A DNA stretch of 64,000 nucleotides from a virus. Below are positions 14,005 through 20,732 of this stretch, one piece after another (positions within the stretch are counted from its first letter, which is position 1; every line of letters starts with the position of its first letter). The stretch is taken from positions 41,926 to 105,925 of the IMG/VR virus record IMGVR_UViG_3300042544_003680, one strand, 5' to 3'. The position numbers and the translations under genes are program-made. The notes below the pieces were generated by a model. The model worked only from the letters and a program-made list of their open reading frames with translations. It did no database searches and was not told the DNA's origin.

Positions 14005-14358
14005 ATGAAAAAGCCGAAAAAGCCTGAAGAATATTTTTGGGAGACAACAATAATATCTGAAAAAACTATTTCCAGCGGTGAAATAGTTGATGATAAAATC
14101 CCCATAGAATATAGTGAAATTGTAATCACGGAATATAATGGCGATCCTATTGATTCTGTTAAAATAGTAGAATATAAGCATAAAAAAATTCGGAATCTAA
14201 AATATAGCGAAGAACTTGCAATCTATTTAAAGGAAATGGAAGCGTATAAAGAAAAATGCGCCGAAATATATAAAAAATCCCAAGAAACTCAAAGACTCAA
14301 TGCTATTAAAAAACTAGAAAAACTAGAAAAACTAGAAAAACTTCGGGCAAAACGATAA
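14005..14358 (+). CDS. Hypothetical protein with short C-terminal tandem repeat, 117 aa
   Basis: Not recognised. The C-terminus contains a three-fold KLE repeat from a 9-base tandem DNA repeat (AAACTAGAA units near 14312-14340), then a basic tail. Such a repeat can vary in copy number. Soluble and lysine-rich. Confidence 0.55.
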   Translation: MKKPKKPEEYFWETTIISEKTISSGEIVDDKIPIEYSEIVITEYNGDPIDSVKIVEYKHKKIRNLKYSEELAIYLKEMEAYKEKCAEIYKKSQETQRLNAIKKLEKLEKLEKLRAKR

Positions 14359-14369
14359 AAATTTTAATT

Positions 14370-14774
14370 ATGACAAGCCTAAATCATAACCATAGAGGTT
14401 TAGTTCTGTTGCCTGAAATTTGTCCAGAAGAAGAAATTTTTAATTTCTCTTGTGGTTATAATAGATTATACAGTTTAGAGAATAGTCCTGAAATTATTAT
14501 TGGAGATTTTGATTGCTGCGGAAATACATTGACTAATTTAGAGGGCGGTCCAAAAATTGTGAAAGGTACTTATAATTGTGAGTACAATTCATTAACCTCT
14601 TTGAGAGAAGGACCAAAAAATACTCGTTCATTTTGGATTGCATCTAATAAATTGACAAGCATGATTTATAGTCCGAAAAACAATGAACAATTGATATTTG
14701 CTGATCGAAACCATTTACTCACTTTGGATTATACTCATACCAGAGTCTTTTATTCTTATGTCTGGATTTTATGA
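14370..14774 (+). CDS. LRR-like repeat protein, 134 aa (5 modules)
   Basis: Member of the expanded family in this window. Each module of about 21 residues follows CxxNxLTxLxGxPKxVxG. Here five modules (cysteine-containing DCCGNTLTNL and NCEYNSLTSL among them) end in the family cap HLLTLDY. Expected to form a short solenoid. First of a three-gene cluster separate from the main clusters at 50.6-63.9 kb; its 3' end overlaps the next copy by 17 bases. No signal peptide. Confidence 0.8.
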   Translation: MTSLNHNHRGLVLLPEICPEEEIFNFSCGYNRLYSLENSPEIIIGDFDCCGNTLTNLEGGPKIVKGTYNCEYNSLTSLREGPKNTRSFWIASNKLTSMIYSPKNNEQLIFADRNHLLTLDYTHTRVFYSYVWIL

Positions 14775-15054
14775 ATTTAGTAATAAAGATTTAATATCAT
14801 TAATTGAAATTTTTCCCAAAAAAATTGAAGGTGATTTATATCTTTGGGAAAATAATCTAACTAGTTTAAAAGGATCACCCATTTTCGTCAGTTGTTCTTT
14901 TATATGTTCCATAAACAAATTAACTACTTTACTATATTTTCCGAAAATTGTTAAAGAACTCGTACATGTTGATGCTAATAATTTATTAGGTTTAGATTAT
15001 ATTCCACAACTCAGTTGCGACGATCCATCATTTCCGTTGTTTATAAATTATTAA
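14758..15054 (+). CDS. LRR-like repeat protein, 98 aa (3 modules)
   Basis: Start chosen at ATG 14758 because the family pattern begins there (NKDLISLIEIFPKKIEG). Three modules, with the penultimate one carrying the family LLYFPK variant, and a slightly diverged cap NNLLGLDYIP. Overlaps both the preceding copy and, closely, the next. Confidence 0.75.
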   Translation: MSGFYEFSNKDLISLIEIFPKKIEGDLYLWENNLTSLKGSPIFVSCSFICSINKLTTLLYFPKIVKELVHVDANNLLGLDYIPQLSCDDPSFPLFINY

Positions 15055-15056
15055 TC

Positions 15057-15293
15057 ATGACGACATACACTGCCTTAAATAGCAAAGGATTAATTTCATT
15101 AGTTGGAAATCTTCCAAAAGAAATTGAAAGCGATTTATATTGTGCCCATAACAAACTGGTTAATTTAAAAGGATCACCAAAAATTATTAGAGGATGGTTT
15201 GTATGTTCTAGAAATAATTTAACAAGTTTTTTATATTCTTCGAAAATTATAACACTTTATTTTTGTATTGAAAAAATAATCTGCTTAGTTTAG
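15057..15293 (+). pseudogene. LRR-like repeat protein with frameshift before the C-terminal cap
   Basis: Starts MTTYTALNSKGLISLV and has two good modules, but at the A-run around 15266-15272 the frame diverges and stops at 15293. In another frame the sequence just after reads NNLLSLDYATNGRIYHD and stops at 15325-15327, which is the expected family cap. So one base has been lost or gained, or the ribosome slips on the A-run. It could also be a sequencing error in a homopolymer. Confidence 0.7.
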
Positions 15294-15320
15294 ATTATGC
15301 AACTAATGGTCGTATATATC

Positions 15321-15512
15321 ATGACTAAACCTTTTTTATTAATGGCGGGACATTATTATGAACCGGAAACTGGATCAGGATGCTGGAAGGAATTTTATGA
15401 AACCCGTGAAAAAGCAGAAAAAGATGTATTAATTATAGATACATGGTATTGGATAAAAGATCAAAGATATGAATGGTACGAAATTAAAGATATAAGAGAA
15501 TTTACTAAATGA
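15321..15512 (+). CDS. Conserved small phage protein, 63 aa
   Basis: Start placed at ATG 15321 (MTKPFLLMAGHYYEPETG). The PFLLMAGxxYxP opening and following GCWKEFYETREKAEKDV are typical of a small uncharacterised family in many phages. Probably cytoplasmic. The ATG overlaps the out-of-frame stop of the frameshifted LRR copy. Confidence 0.7.
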   Translation: MTKPFLLMAGHYYEPETGSGCWKEFYETREKAEKDVLIIDTWYWIKDQRYEWYEIKDIREFTK

Positions 15513-15513
15513 T

Positions 15514-15541
15514 TTGACATATCAATTAAATGTGTTAAACT
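15514..15541 (+). promoter_or_regulatory. Sigma70-type promoter of tRNA-Ile
   Basis: TTGACA 15514-15519, 16-bp spacer, TAAACT 15536-15541. tRNA-Ile starts 17 bp downstream. Confidence 0.75.
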
Positions 15542-15557
15542 AAAATAGTCTGAATAT

Positions 15558-15633
15558 GGTTCTGTAGCTCACTCGGTAGAGCGTTTCCTTGATAAGGAAG
15601 GGGTAGCAGGTTCAAATCCTGCCAGAACCACCA
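15558..15633 (+). tRNA. tRNA-Ile(GAU)
   Basis: Acceptor GGTTCTG/CAGAACC, anticodon loop TTGATAA (anticodon GAT), T-arm GCAGG/CCTGC with TTCAAAT loop, discriminator A and CCA. Fully canonical. Confidence 0.96.
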
Positions 15634-15638
15634 ATTTT

Positions 15639-15731
15639 ATTTCTGTAGTTTAATTGAAAGTACAACTTTCATTGGTAAAACATTTTTTCTAGAGCGCGAA
15701 TTTGCTGGTTCGAATCCAGCCGGAAATACCA
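15639..15731 (+). tRNA. tRNA-like element with an extra hairpin in the D-loop, 93 nt
   Basis: Acceptor ATTTCTG/CGGAAAT, T-arm GCTGG-TTCGAAT-CCAGC, discriminator A and CCA are good. The D-region reads as a normal D-arm (GTTTAATTG...GTAAAAC) interrupted by about 18 bases that contain the hairpin GAAAG-TACAA-CTTTC. Removing those bases gives a 75-nt tRNA length, but the anticodon region (TTTTT...CGCGA) pairs poorly. A class II tRNA with a long variable arm is an alternative reading. The isotype is not assigned. Confidence 0.45.
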
Positions 15732-15748
15732 TTTTCTCAGAAATTTAC

Positions 15749-15776
15749 TTGACAACGCTTCTTTTCTGAGTAAAGT
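15749..15776 (+). promoter_or_regulatory. Sigma70-type promoter of the outer-membrane protein gene
   Basis: TTGACA 15749-15754, 16-bp spacer, TAAAGT 15771-15776. The 5' leader starts with a hairpin, TTGTGG (15781-15786) with CCACAA (15797-15802), which may stabilise the message. Confidence 0.8.
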
Positions 15777-15820
15777 AATTTTGTGGAAGTTAAAAGCCAC
15801 AACAAAACAAAAAATAAATT

Positions 15821-16315
15821 ATGAAAAACATGATTACATCTATCGTAGTTGCTCTTGCAGCATTCGTCGCTCCTGTAAATGCAGGCACTCCAACTGTTGT
15901 CCCTCCAACCCCGGTTGAGGATACTAGTTTCGGAGTTACTGCAAAGGCTTTCGCAAGTGTTGTTCTTGACAATAGTGAAGAAGCCGTTGGCGGTGGAGTA
16001 TCGCTTGAAGTTCCTGTTGTGGGAAATCTGAAGGCGGAACTCGTTGGTTCAGTTCTTGAAGATGAAGTTTATAGCCTTGGTGGCAATCTTCTTTATTATG
16101 TTCCTGTTTATAAGAATGTTTCCGTTTATGCACTTGCAGGTGGTGCATACGATTTTGAAACGGACCAGTGGGGTGTAAAAACAGGTGGTGGTGTGAGTCT
16201 TGCACTATCTCAAACTGTTAATGTATTTGCAGATGCTGCATATGTGTTTACCGTGGAAGATAGCGAATCTGATGGTGTGGTCAGTATTCGTGCAGGAGTC
16301 GGATTCAAGTTCTGA
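15821..16315 (+). CDS. Outer-membrane beta-barrel protein with signal peptide, 164 aa
   Basis: Clear Sec signal peptide: MKNM, hydrophobic core TSIVVALAAFVAP, cleavage after VNA near residue 21. The mature part alternates hydrophobic and polar residues in about eight strands separated by Gly/Asp turns and ends in VGFKF; a terminal Phe is the BAM insertion signal of Gram-negative porins. Similar small barrels (Lom/OmpX type) carried by phages alter the infected cell surface. Inferred role: surface change or superinfection exclusion. Its base composition is visibly less AT-rich than its neighbours, hinting at host origin. It has its own promoter. Confidence 0.85.
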   Translation: MKNMITSIVVALAAFVAPVNAGTPTVVPPTPVEDTSFGVTAKAFASVVLDNSEEAVGGGVSLEVPVVGNLKAELVGSVLEDEVYSLGGNLLYYVPVYKNVSVYALAGGAYDFETDQWGVKTGGGVSLALSQTVNVFADAAYVFTVEDSESDGVVSIRAGVGFKF

Positions 16316-16358
16316 TAAGTAATAAAATATAAGAGTAGTAAAATACTCTTATATTTCT

Positions 16359-16447
16359 GGGAGGATTTCCTTACGGTGGACTGTAAATCCATTGCCTCAA
16401 TTTGTAAGGTGGTCCGGCAGCAAGTTCGATTCTTGATTCTCCCACCA
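16359..16447 (+). tRNA. tRNA-Tyr(GUA) with collapsed D-arm and long variable region
   Basis: Acceptor GGGAGGA/TTCTCCC, anticodon stem GTGGA/TCCAT around CTGTAAA (anticodon GTA), long variable region with TGCC/GGCA, T-loop TTCGATT, discriminator A and CCA. Only 10 bases separate the acceptor from the anticodon stem. The D-stem TCC would have to pair with the same GGA that forms the anticodon stem, so a normal D-arm seems to have been lost. Tyr identity is otherwise clear. Confidence 0.75.
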
Positions 16448-16450
16448 TTT

Positions 16451-16524
16451 GTCTTGATAGTTTAATGGTAAAACCCAGATTTTACATGTCTGTGTCATAG
16501 GTTCGATTCCTATTCGGGATACCA
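16451..16524 (+). tRNA. tRNA-Val(UAC)
   Basis: Acceptor GTCTTGA/TCGGGAT with several G-T pairs, D-arm GTTT/AAAC, anticodon stem CAGAT/GTCTG around TTTACAT (anticodon TAC), T-arm ATAGG/CCTAT, discriminator A and CCA. Confidence 0.9.
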
Positions 16525-16527
16525 TTT

Positions 16528-16602
16528 CGGTCTTTAGTATAATGGATAGTACGCAACGCTACGAACGTTGAGATGGGAATTCGATTTTCTCAAGACCGAC
16601 CA
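16528..16602 (+). tRNA. tRNA-Arg(ACG)
   Basis: Acceptor CGGTCTT/AAGACCG, anticodon stem CAACG/CGTTG around CTACGAA (anticodon ACG, which needs host TadA to make inosine), T-loop TTCGATT, discriminator A and CCA. Confidence 0.93.
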
Positions 16603-16604
16603 TT

Positions 16605-16689
16605 GGGTATATGGCGTAATTGGTAGCCGCACCAGACTTAGAATCTGGCGGATTTATCCGTGTAGGTTCAAATCCTACTATACCCACCA
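16605..16689 (+). tRNA. tRNA-Leu(UAG)
   Basis: Class II tRNA: acceptor GGGTATA/TATACCC, anticodon stem CCAGA/TCTGG around CTTAGAA (anticodon TAG), variable arm CGGAT/ATCCG, T-loop TTCAAAT, discriminator A and CCA. Only 13 bases separate it from the IF-1 start codon. Confidence 0.95.
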
Positions 16690-16702
16690 ATTTTTACTAA
16701 AA

Positions 16703-16921
16703 ATGAAAAAGGATCTAATAACTGTAACAGGTAGTGTTACAAAAATTCTACCAAATGCAATGTATCGTGTTTTATTGAAAAACACTGAAAAAGAAATCTT
16801 GTGTTATTTATGTGGGAAAATGAGCAAACGATTTGTTAAACTAGAATTAGCAGACAATGTTCAAATTGAAATGAGTCCAATTGATTTGGAAAAAGGACGA
16901 ATAATGAAACGGTTGACCTAA
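16703..16921 (+). CDS. infA: Translation initiation factor IF-1
   Basis: 72 aa, exactly the bacterial IF-1 length. It aligns by eye along the whole OB fold: GSVTKILPNAMYRVLL (bacterial GTVxExLPNxMFRVxL), then the GKMSKRFVKL segment (GKMRKxxIxI) and SPIDLEKGRIMKR at the end (TPYDLSKGRIxxR). IF-1 binds the 30S A site with IF-2 and IF-3. Encoded right after a four-tRNA run, it could support translation late in infection or favour phage messages; the latter is inference, but notable given the many leaderless transcripts predicted here. Start set at ATG 16703, after the tRNA-Leu CCA. Confidence 0.92.
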   Translation: MKKDLITVTGSVTKILPNAMYRVLLKNTEKEILCYLCGKMSKRFVKLELADNVQIEMSPIDLEKGRIMKRLT

Positions 16922-16951
16922 AAAATTTACGAAAAACAAGCAAAAATCACT

Positions 16952-16979
16952 TTGACAAAACCCTAAAATCACTTATATT
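16952..16979 (+). promoter_or_regulatory. Sigma70-type promoter, leaderless geometry
   Basis: TTGACA 16952-16957, 16-bp spacer, TATATT 16974-16979 (TATTAT two bases later is an alternative). ATG at 16989. Confidence 0.75.
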
Positions 16980-16988
16980 ATCACTCTT

Positions 16989-17372
16989 ATGTACAGCATG
17001 ACTATTAAATCTACCACAAATTCAACTATGATGAACTCTAAATCTAAACAAACTAAAACTCTTCCTAAGCTCAGTGCAGGATTCAAGAAACGCTGGGTGG
17101 ATGCACTTCGTAGTGGGAATTATATCCGTCACCATGGAGGAAAACTTTATTGCTCCCACACAGATTCATATTCTCCGATTGGAGTAGCATTCAAAACTTC
17201 TGGTGTTCCCGCCTATATGCTGGAAGATGAATATTACCTCAATGATACTTGGAACTTTGTTCCAAAGGAATTGTGTGGTCAATCTCCAATTATTGAAAAG
17301 ATTAACCACCTTAATAACCATAAAAAAATGTCATTCAATTGGATTGCAAGTTATATTGAACGATACCTCTAA
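16989..17372 (+). CDS. Hypothetical protein, 127 aa
   Basis: Not recognised. A Ser/Thr/Lys-rich N-terminus precedes a compact domain with His, Trp and Tyr (GFKKRWVDALRSGNYIRHHGGKL). Monocistronic: own promoter upstream, strong terminator 15 bases after the stop. The ATG is at the predicted transcription start. Confidence 0.65.
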   Translation: MYSMTIKSTTNSTMMNSKSKQTKTLPKLSAGFKKRWVDALRSGNYIRHHGGKLYCSHTDSYSPIGVAFKTSGVPAYMLEDEYYLNDTWNFVPKELCGQSPIIEKINHLNNHKKMSFNWIASYIERYL

Positions 17373-17385
17373 ATTTAACCAATAA

Positions 17386-17423
17386 TAAAAAAGCCCGCCA
17401 TGGAAACATGGCGGGCTTTTTTT
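17386..17423 (+). terminator. Strong intrinsic terminator with GAAA tetraloop
   Basis: Stem GCCCGCCATG/CATGGCGGGC (17393-17402 with 17407-17416), loop GAAA, followed by seven T and preceded by an A-run. The next promoter begins two bases after the T-run. Confidence 0.95.
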
Positions 17424-17424
17424 G

Positions 17425-17452
17425 TTGACATTTTTCAGGAATCTTGTAGCAT
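17425..17452 (+). promoter_or_regulatory. Sigma70-type promoter of the TilS-like gene
   Basis: TTGACA 17425-17430, 16-bp spacer, TAGCAT 17447-17452 preceded by TTG. It excludes the ATG at 17422 as a usable start and favours ATG 17458 or 17467. Confidence 0.7.
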
Positions 17453-17457
17453 GTTTT

Positions 17458-18093
17458 ATGAGATTCATGAGCAATGTTTTGAAGAAAGTTTATCCAAAAG
17501 CAGTTGTTGCACTTAGTAGCGGTGCAGACAGCATTGCAATTCTTCATTTTCTAAAAACGAAATATCCTAAATTAGATTTGTCAGCAATTCATTATAATCA
17601 CAATCTTCGTAGTCAAAATTTTGACATGCAAAAGAATGCTGAAATTTTTTGCAGTGATTATAATATTCCGCTGACTGTAAACGTGCGAGAAGCGTCTGAG
17701 AAGGAGATTTCATATAGTGAGGCAGAACTACGCACCCTCCGGTATCAGTCGTTCAGGGGGCAAGGAAACGTCATTACAGGGCATCACTTGGATGATGCCG
17801 TAGAAAGTTACTTGATGAACTGCTTTAACGGAACACCGGAATATCTACCAATTCCTAATGAAACGGAATATAAACTTTTGGGTTTTTGTGTTTTTCGTCC
17901 TTTTTTAATTTCAACAAAAGAACAAATTTTAAAATATATTTCAAATCATAATTTAGAAAAGTATGTAATTGAAGATGAAACAAATGTTGAATTAAAATAC
18001 CGAAGAAATTGGATTCGTCATAAAATCATTCCAGAAGTTAAACAATTTTATAATCTACAAACAATTGTAAAAAAGAAATATTTGAAAAAGTAA
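17458..18093 (+). CDS. TilS-like tRNA(Ile)-lysidine synthase, N-terminal PP-loop domain only
   Basis: About 211 aa. The PP-loop reads LSSGADSIA (family SGGxDS, with Ser in place of the first Gly) and HHLDDAVESYLMN matches the HHxDDxxET ATP/Mg motif of TilS; the family RRNWIRHKIIPE segment near the end is also present (RxxxRhxhIP). TilS converts C34 of tRNA-Ile(CAU) to lysidine so that it reads AUA. Bacterial TilS has extra C-terminal domains (about 430 aa in all) that are missing here, as in some short forms. A tRNA-like element with a possible CAT anticodon lies at 2543-2673. Bidirectional terminator after the gene. Confidence 0.8.
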   Translation: MRFMSNVLKKVYPKAVVALSSGADSIAILHFLKTKYPKLDLSAIHYNHNLRSQNFDMQKNAEIFCSDYNIPLTVNVREASEKEISYSEAELRTLRYQSFRGQGNVITGHHLDDAVESYLMNCFNGTPEYLPIPNETEYKLLGFCVFRPFLISTKEQILKYISNHNLEKYVIEDETNVELKYRRNWIRHKIIPEVKQFYNLQTIVKKKYLKK

Positions 18094-18097
18094 AAAT

Positions 18098-18129
18098 AAA
18101 AAAGGGAGAATTTAAATTCTCCCTTTTTT
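18098..18129. terminator. Bidirectional terminator between convergent genes
   Basis: Perfect palindrome GGGAGAATTTAAATTCTCCC (18104-18123) flanked by six A and six T. Ends the TilS-like gene (+) and the tail tube gene (-). Confidence 0.93.
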
Positions 18130-18135
18130 ATTTTT

Positions 18136-18804
18136 TTATAATCTTGGTATTCCAGTTGGCGGACAGTCTCCTGTTGTTTGTTGAATTTTACTTTCGTAAG
18201 TTGAAAACACATCATCAATTAGGTTATTATTCACATTTGTAGAATCAACAATTCCTGTGTCATAACCTTGTGCTGGTCGCCAGTATTGATAATGAAATGC
18301 CGCAGTAAAGGTTGTTCCATCTACGCTTTCCTGATTGTATGAGATTTCGCTAACATTTTGAATATAAACACCATGTAATCGGTAAACACGAATAATTTGA
18401 CATTTTGGTGATAAAACCGCAATATCAATACTTGTGTTTTCGCAAGGAAGATTAAACTTGCCACAGCTTGTTTCATCATTAGCAGTCTCAAAGCTCCAAC
18501 GTTCCAAAGCATTACGAGCAAGAAAGTCTCCTGCTGTGCGGAAAGTTAATGTCCAAGGATTGTTGTCATATGCTACTTGACCCGGAACTTTAAAATTAAA
18601 ACCTTGATAAGGAATATCAATGTTTTGAATACTGCGACCCGGAATGCTGGAACTTGTTATATAAACCCGTCCCTCTTGGTCAATCAATTCTCTACGAACA
18701 TAATCTGGAACATTATTCATGTCCAAAAGTCTTAATTGGAAGTTACGTGAGAAGTCGTGTTGACTAAAAACTTGCATTGCTTTTTTAATACTGCCTAGTG
18801 CCAT
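18136..18804 (-). CDS. Tail tube protein, T4 gp19-like
   Basis: 222 aa. The middle (SSSIPGRSIQNIDIPYQGFNFKV, then PWTLTFRTAGDFLARNALERW) matches the pattern of the T4 gp19/gp54 tail tube family: a PGR/PY segment, then a WTLTFR strand before the W-containing helix. In the virion it would stack as hexameric rings inside a contractile sheath. Monocistronic: a terminator on each side and a late box (GATAAATA) 6 bp before the ATG. Key evidence that this is a myovirus. Confidence 0.8.
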   Translation of the reverse strand: MALGSIKKAMQVFSQHDFSRNFQLRLLDMNNVPDYVRRELIDQEGRVYITSSSIPGRSIQNIDIPYQGFNFKVPGQVAYDNNPWTLTFRTAGDFLARNALERWSFETANDETSCGKFNLPCENTSIDIAVLSPKCQIIRVYRLHGVYIQNVSEISYNQESVDGTTFTAAFHYQYWRPAQGYDTGIVDSTNVNNNLIDDVFSTYESKIQQTTGDCPPTGIPRL

Positions 18805-18810
18805 AATAAT

Positions 18811-18818
18811 TATTTATC
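18811..18818 (-). promoter_or_regulatory. Late-type promoter box GATAAATA for the tail tube gene
   Basis: On the minus strand GATAAATA lies 6 bp upstream of the tail tube ATG, directly after the terminator at 18841-18870. It resembles the T4 late box TATAAATA. Confidence 0.7.
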
Positions 18819-18840
18819 ATAAGAAATGGTTTTTAATAAA

Positions 18841-18870
18841 AAAGACCCGGAAGTTTTCTTCCGGGTCTTT
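18841..18870. terminator. Bidirectional terminator upstream of the tail tube gene
   Basis: GACCCGGAAG/CTTCCGGGTC with a TTTT loop, flanked by A and T tracts. Separates the 18873-21967 block from the late tail tube transcript. Confidence 0.93.
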
Positions 18871-18872
18871 TT

Positions 18873-19196
18873 TTAAATTATGTATTCGTAATTTATTTCT
18901 GCAAAATCTATAGAATCTTCTAATTCTAGTGATAATGAATACTTAAACGGTATTCCTTTCATTTTTTTCAAACATGTTTCAATGTCACCTCCAACTGAAT
19001 CTATGTAATGAAGAATTTCTCTGTAATCTATATCTTTTTCCTTTACCTCAACACCTGTTAATTGACTTGTATGATTTATAAACTTCAATGCATTGCAAAG
19101 TGCCATCCATTTACTAACTTCCTCGACATTCATGTCCTCCGCTTTTTTAATTGGATAATTATCCTGTGATGCGAATTCTTGAATTTTTGGGTTCAT
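18873..19196 (-). CDS. Hypothetical protein, 107 aa
   Basis: Not recognised. Acidic, helical. Overlaps the end of the next upstream gene by 38 bases in another frame, so the two are probably translationally coupled. Ends at the terminator 18841-18870. Confidence 0.6.
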   Translation of the reverse strand: MNPKIQEFASQDNYPIKKAEDMNVEEVSKWMALCNALKFINHTSQLTGVEVKEKDIDYREILHYIDSVGGDIETCLKKMKGIPFKYSLSLELEDSIDFAEINYEYII

Positions 19197-19704
19197 ATAT
19201 TCTTAAAAGAACTTCACCAACAAAAGGAACACTTTTAATTTTTAATGCTACTGGATTAAGATTGTCAATAACAAATTCTATATTTTCTGGTAGAATTTTA
19301 CAATTTTTTATAACATCAAAAGTAGAATTTTGAAGTATTAGTGCATCATTACTTGTTCGATTTGATGCTGCATACCGATCAAAAATTTGACGCAAACTTT
19401 TTGATAAGGTTTGATAATGTTCTCCATAACGAGTCCAGAAATCAAACGGATTGCGCCTCATGCTTACTTCACATGATTTACACATGAATTCTTCTTGAAT
19501 TTTTTCTTCACTTCCAAGAGATTCAAAAAGAGATTGATATTGATCTGGATTTAGTATTTTTTCATTTTCGCAAAAGCCGCAGGTTACTGTTCGATTAACG
19601 CGAGAAAGTTCTTGTTTTTCAACAAGAACTGTTTTAGCAGGTTTCGCCCTTTTAACTTTATTTTTTGATAAGTCGGGTAATATAATTGATGATAAGTCTT
19701 CCAT
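19159..19704 (-). CDS. Hypothetical zinc-binding protein, 181 aa
   Basis: Contains CGFCENEKILN and, 40 residues on, MCKSCEVSM, two CxxC pairs spaced like a zinc ribbon. The C-terminal half is a mixed domain (NIEFVIDNLNPVALKIKSV). A basic Lys-rich segment precedes the first pair. Lies in a minus-strand operon with membrane and zinc proteins next to the tail tube gene; a structural or assembly role is possible but not shown. Confidence 0.6.
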   Translation of the reverse strand: MEDLSSIILPDLSKNKVKRAKPAKTVLVEKQELSRVNRTVTCGFCENEKILNPDQYQSLFESLGSEEKIQEEFMCKSCEVSMRRNPFDFWTRYGEHYQTLSKSLRQIFDRYAASNRTSNDALILQNSTFDVIKNCKILPENIEFVIDNLNPVALKIKSVPFVGEVLLRIYEPKNSRIRITG

Positions 19705-19707
19705 GTT

Positions 19708-20148
19708 TTAATAATTTTCGTAATTCAAAATTCCTGCTAATGCTCCTAAAAGAAGCGGAAGCAAAAATTTGTTTTCTACATTACCCTCTTTTGAAAATTT
19801 GTCAATAAGTTTTTCAATTGTTTCAAAAGAATTTCTAAGTTCTTCTAATTCACTTTCTTTTAAATGCGGAAAGGTTTTTTTAAACGAGAAAAAATATGAA
19901 TCGCAAAACTTTCTAAAAAAAGATGCACTATCAAAAACATTAACATTTGTGCGAAATGTTAAATTTGTCGCTTTTGAAAAATGAACCAAGTTTGCATCAG
20001 GAATGCTTCTCAATAAATCGTTAATTGCATAATGTAAATTTTCTCTGGCAATATTTATATCTGAAATATTTAATTTTTCTGCTAGATTATTAGGAATTGC
20101 CGAACGATCTAATGGATCATAATCATAATCTGGTTTAAAGTAACTCAT
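19708..20148 (-). CDS. Hypothetical protein, 146 aa
   Basis: Not recognised. Helical, ending in a hydrophobic segment (LLPLLLGALAGIL) that could be a membrane anchor or a packed helix. The start overlaps the stop of the upstream gene (ATGA). Confidence 0.6.
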   Translation of the reverse strand: MSYFKPDYDYDPLDRSAIPNNLAEKLNISDINIARENLHYAINDLLRSIPDANLVHFSKATNLTFRTNVNVFDSASFFRKFCDSYFFSFKKTFPHLKESELEELRNSFETIEKLIDKFSKEGNVENKFLLPLLLGALAGILNYENY

Positions 20149-20540
20149 AATTCAGGATTGATAATCGGTTCTGTAATTGCCGCAGTCATGAAATTTGTAT
20201 GAATTCCATTAAACTTTTTGCAATTTTCACACCGAAATTCCGTATCAGTCAAATCAATTTCGATTTCATTTTTATGTCCACAATGAGCGCAATTAAGAGG
20301 AATATAATATTTTTTATATGGTTTTTTAGAATATTCAGTGATTGCATTTGTAATCTTTCTTCCTTCCAAGTATTGATCACGATAAATACTCCATGCAATT
20401 TGCAAACTATTGGCAATCCAAAAAACTGCCCAAAAAGGAATATTATATATTGCATTTAAACCATATGCTATTGCTCCACTAAAAACGCTTATAATGGAAA
20501 AAGATGTAATTATTAATAGTATTTTTTTACTAATTTTCAT
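20145..20540 (-). CDS. Membrane protein with two TM segments and a zinc ribbon, 131 aa
   Basis: Two hydrophobic segments (about residues 7-28 and 34-50) are followed by a soluble tail with CAHCGHKNE and CENCKKF, a two-pair zinc ribbon. Similar proteins occur in large T4-like phages without known function. Coupled by a 4-base overlap to the next gene. Confidence 0.65.
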   Translation of the reverse strand: MKISKKILLIITSFSIISVFSGAIAYGLNAIYNIPFWAVFWIANSLQIAWSIYRDQYLEGRKITNAITEYSKKPYKKYYIPLNCAHCGHKNEIEIDLTDTEFRCENCKKFNGIHTNFMTAAITEPIINPEL

Positions 20541-20541
20541 A

Positions 20542-20724
20542 TTATTTCTTAGGTGGTTCTATAATTTTGGTAATTCCTGTTTTTAAAAAGGTGCCGCATC
20601 TTCCGCAACGCCATTGACATTCCATTACTAGAGATCCATCAGCTTTACGAACAGGGGCTTCTCTACCCGGTGTCATTTGGCGACAGTTGCGACATGAAAT
20701 TGGTGTATTTTGTAATAAGTTCAT
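20542..20724 (-). CDS. Small zinc-ribbon protein, 60 aa
   Basis: CRNCRQMTPGRE and CGRCGTFL form two CxxC pairs separated by about 20 residues. It ends with a Lys-Pro-rich tail (EPPKK). Probably a zinc-stabilised small nucleic-acid or protein-binding module. Confidence 0.65.
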   Translation of the reverse strand: MNLLQNTPISCRNCRQMTPGREAPVRKADGSLVMECQWRCGRCGTFLKTGITKIIEPPKK

Positions 20725-20732
20725 ATTTTTAT

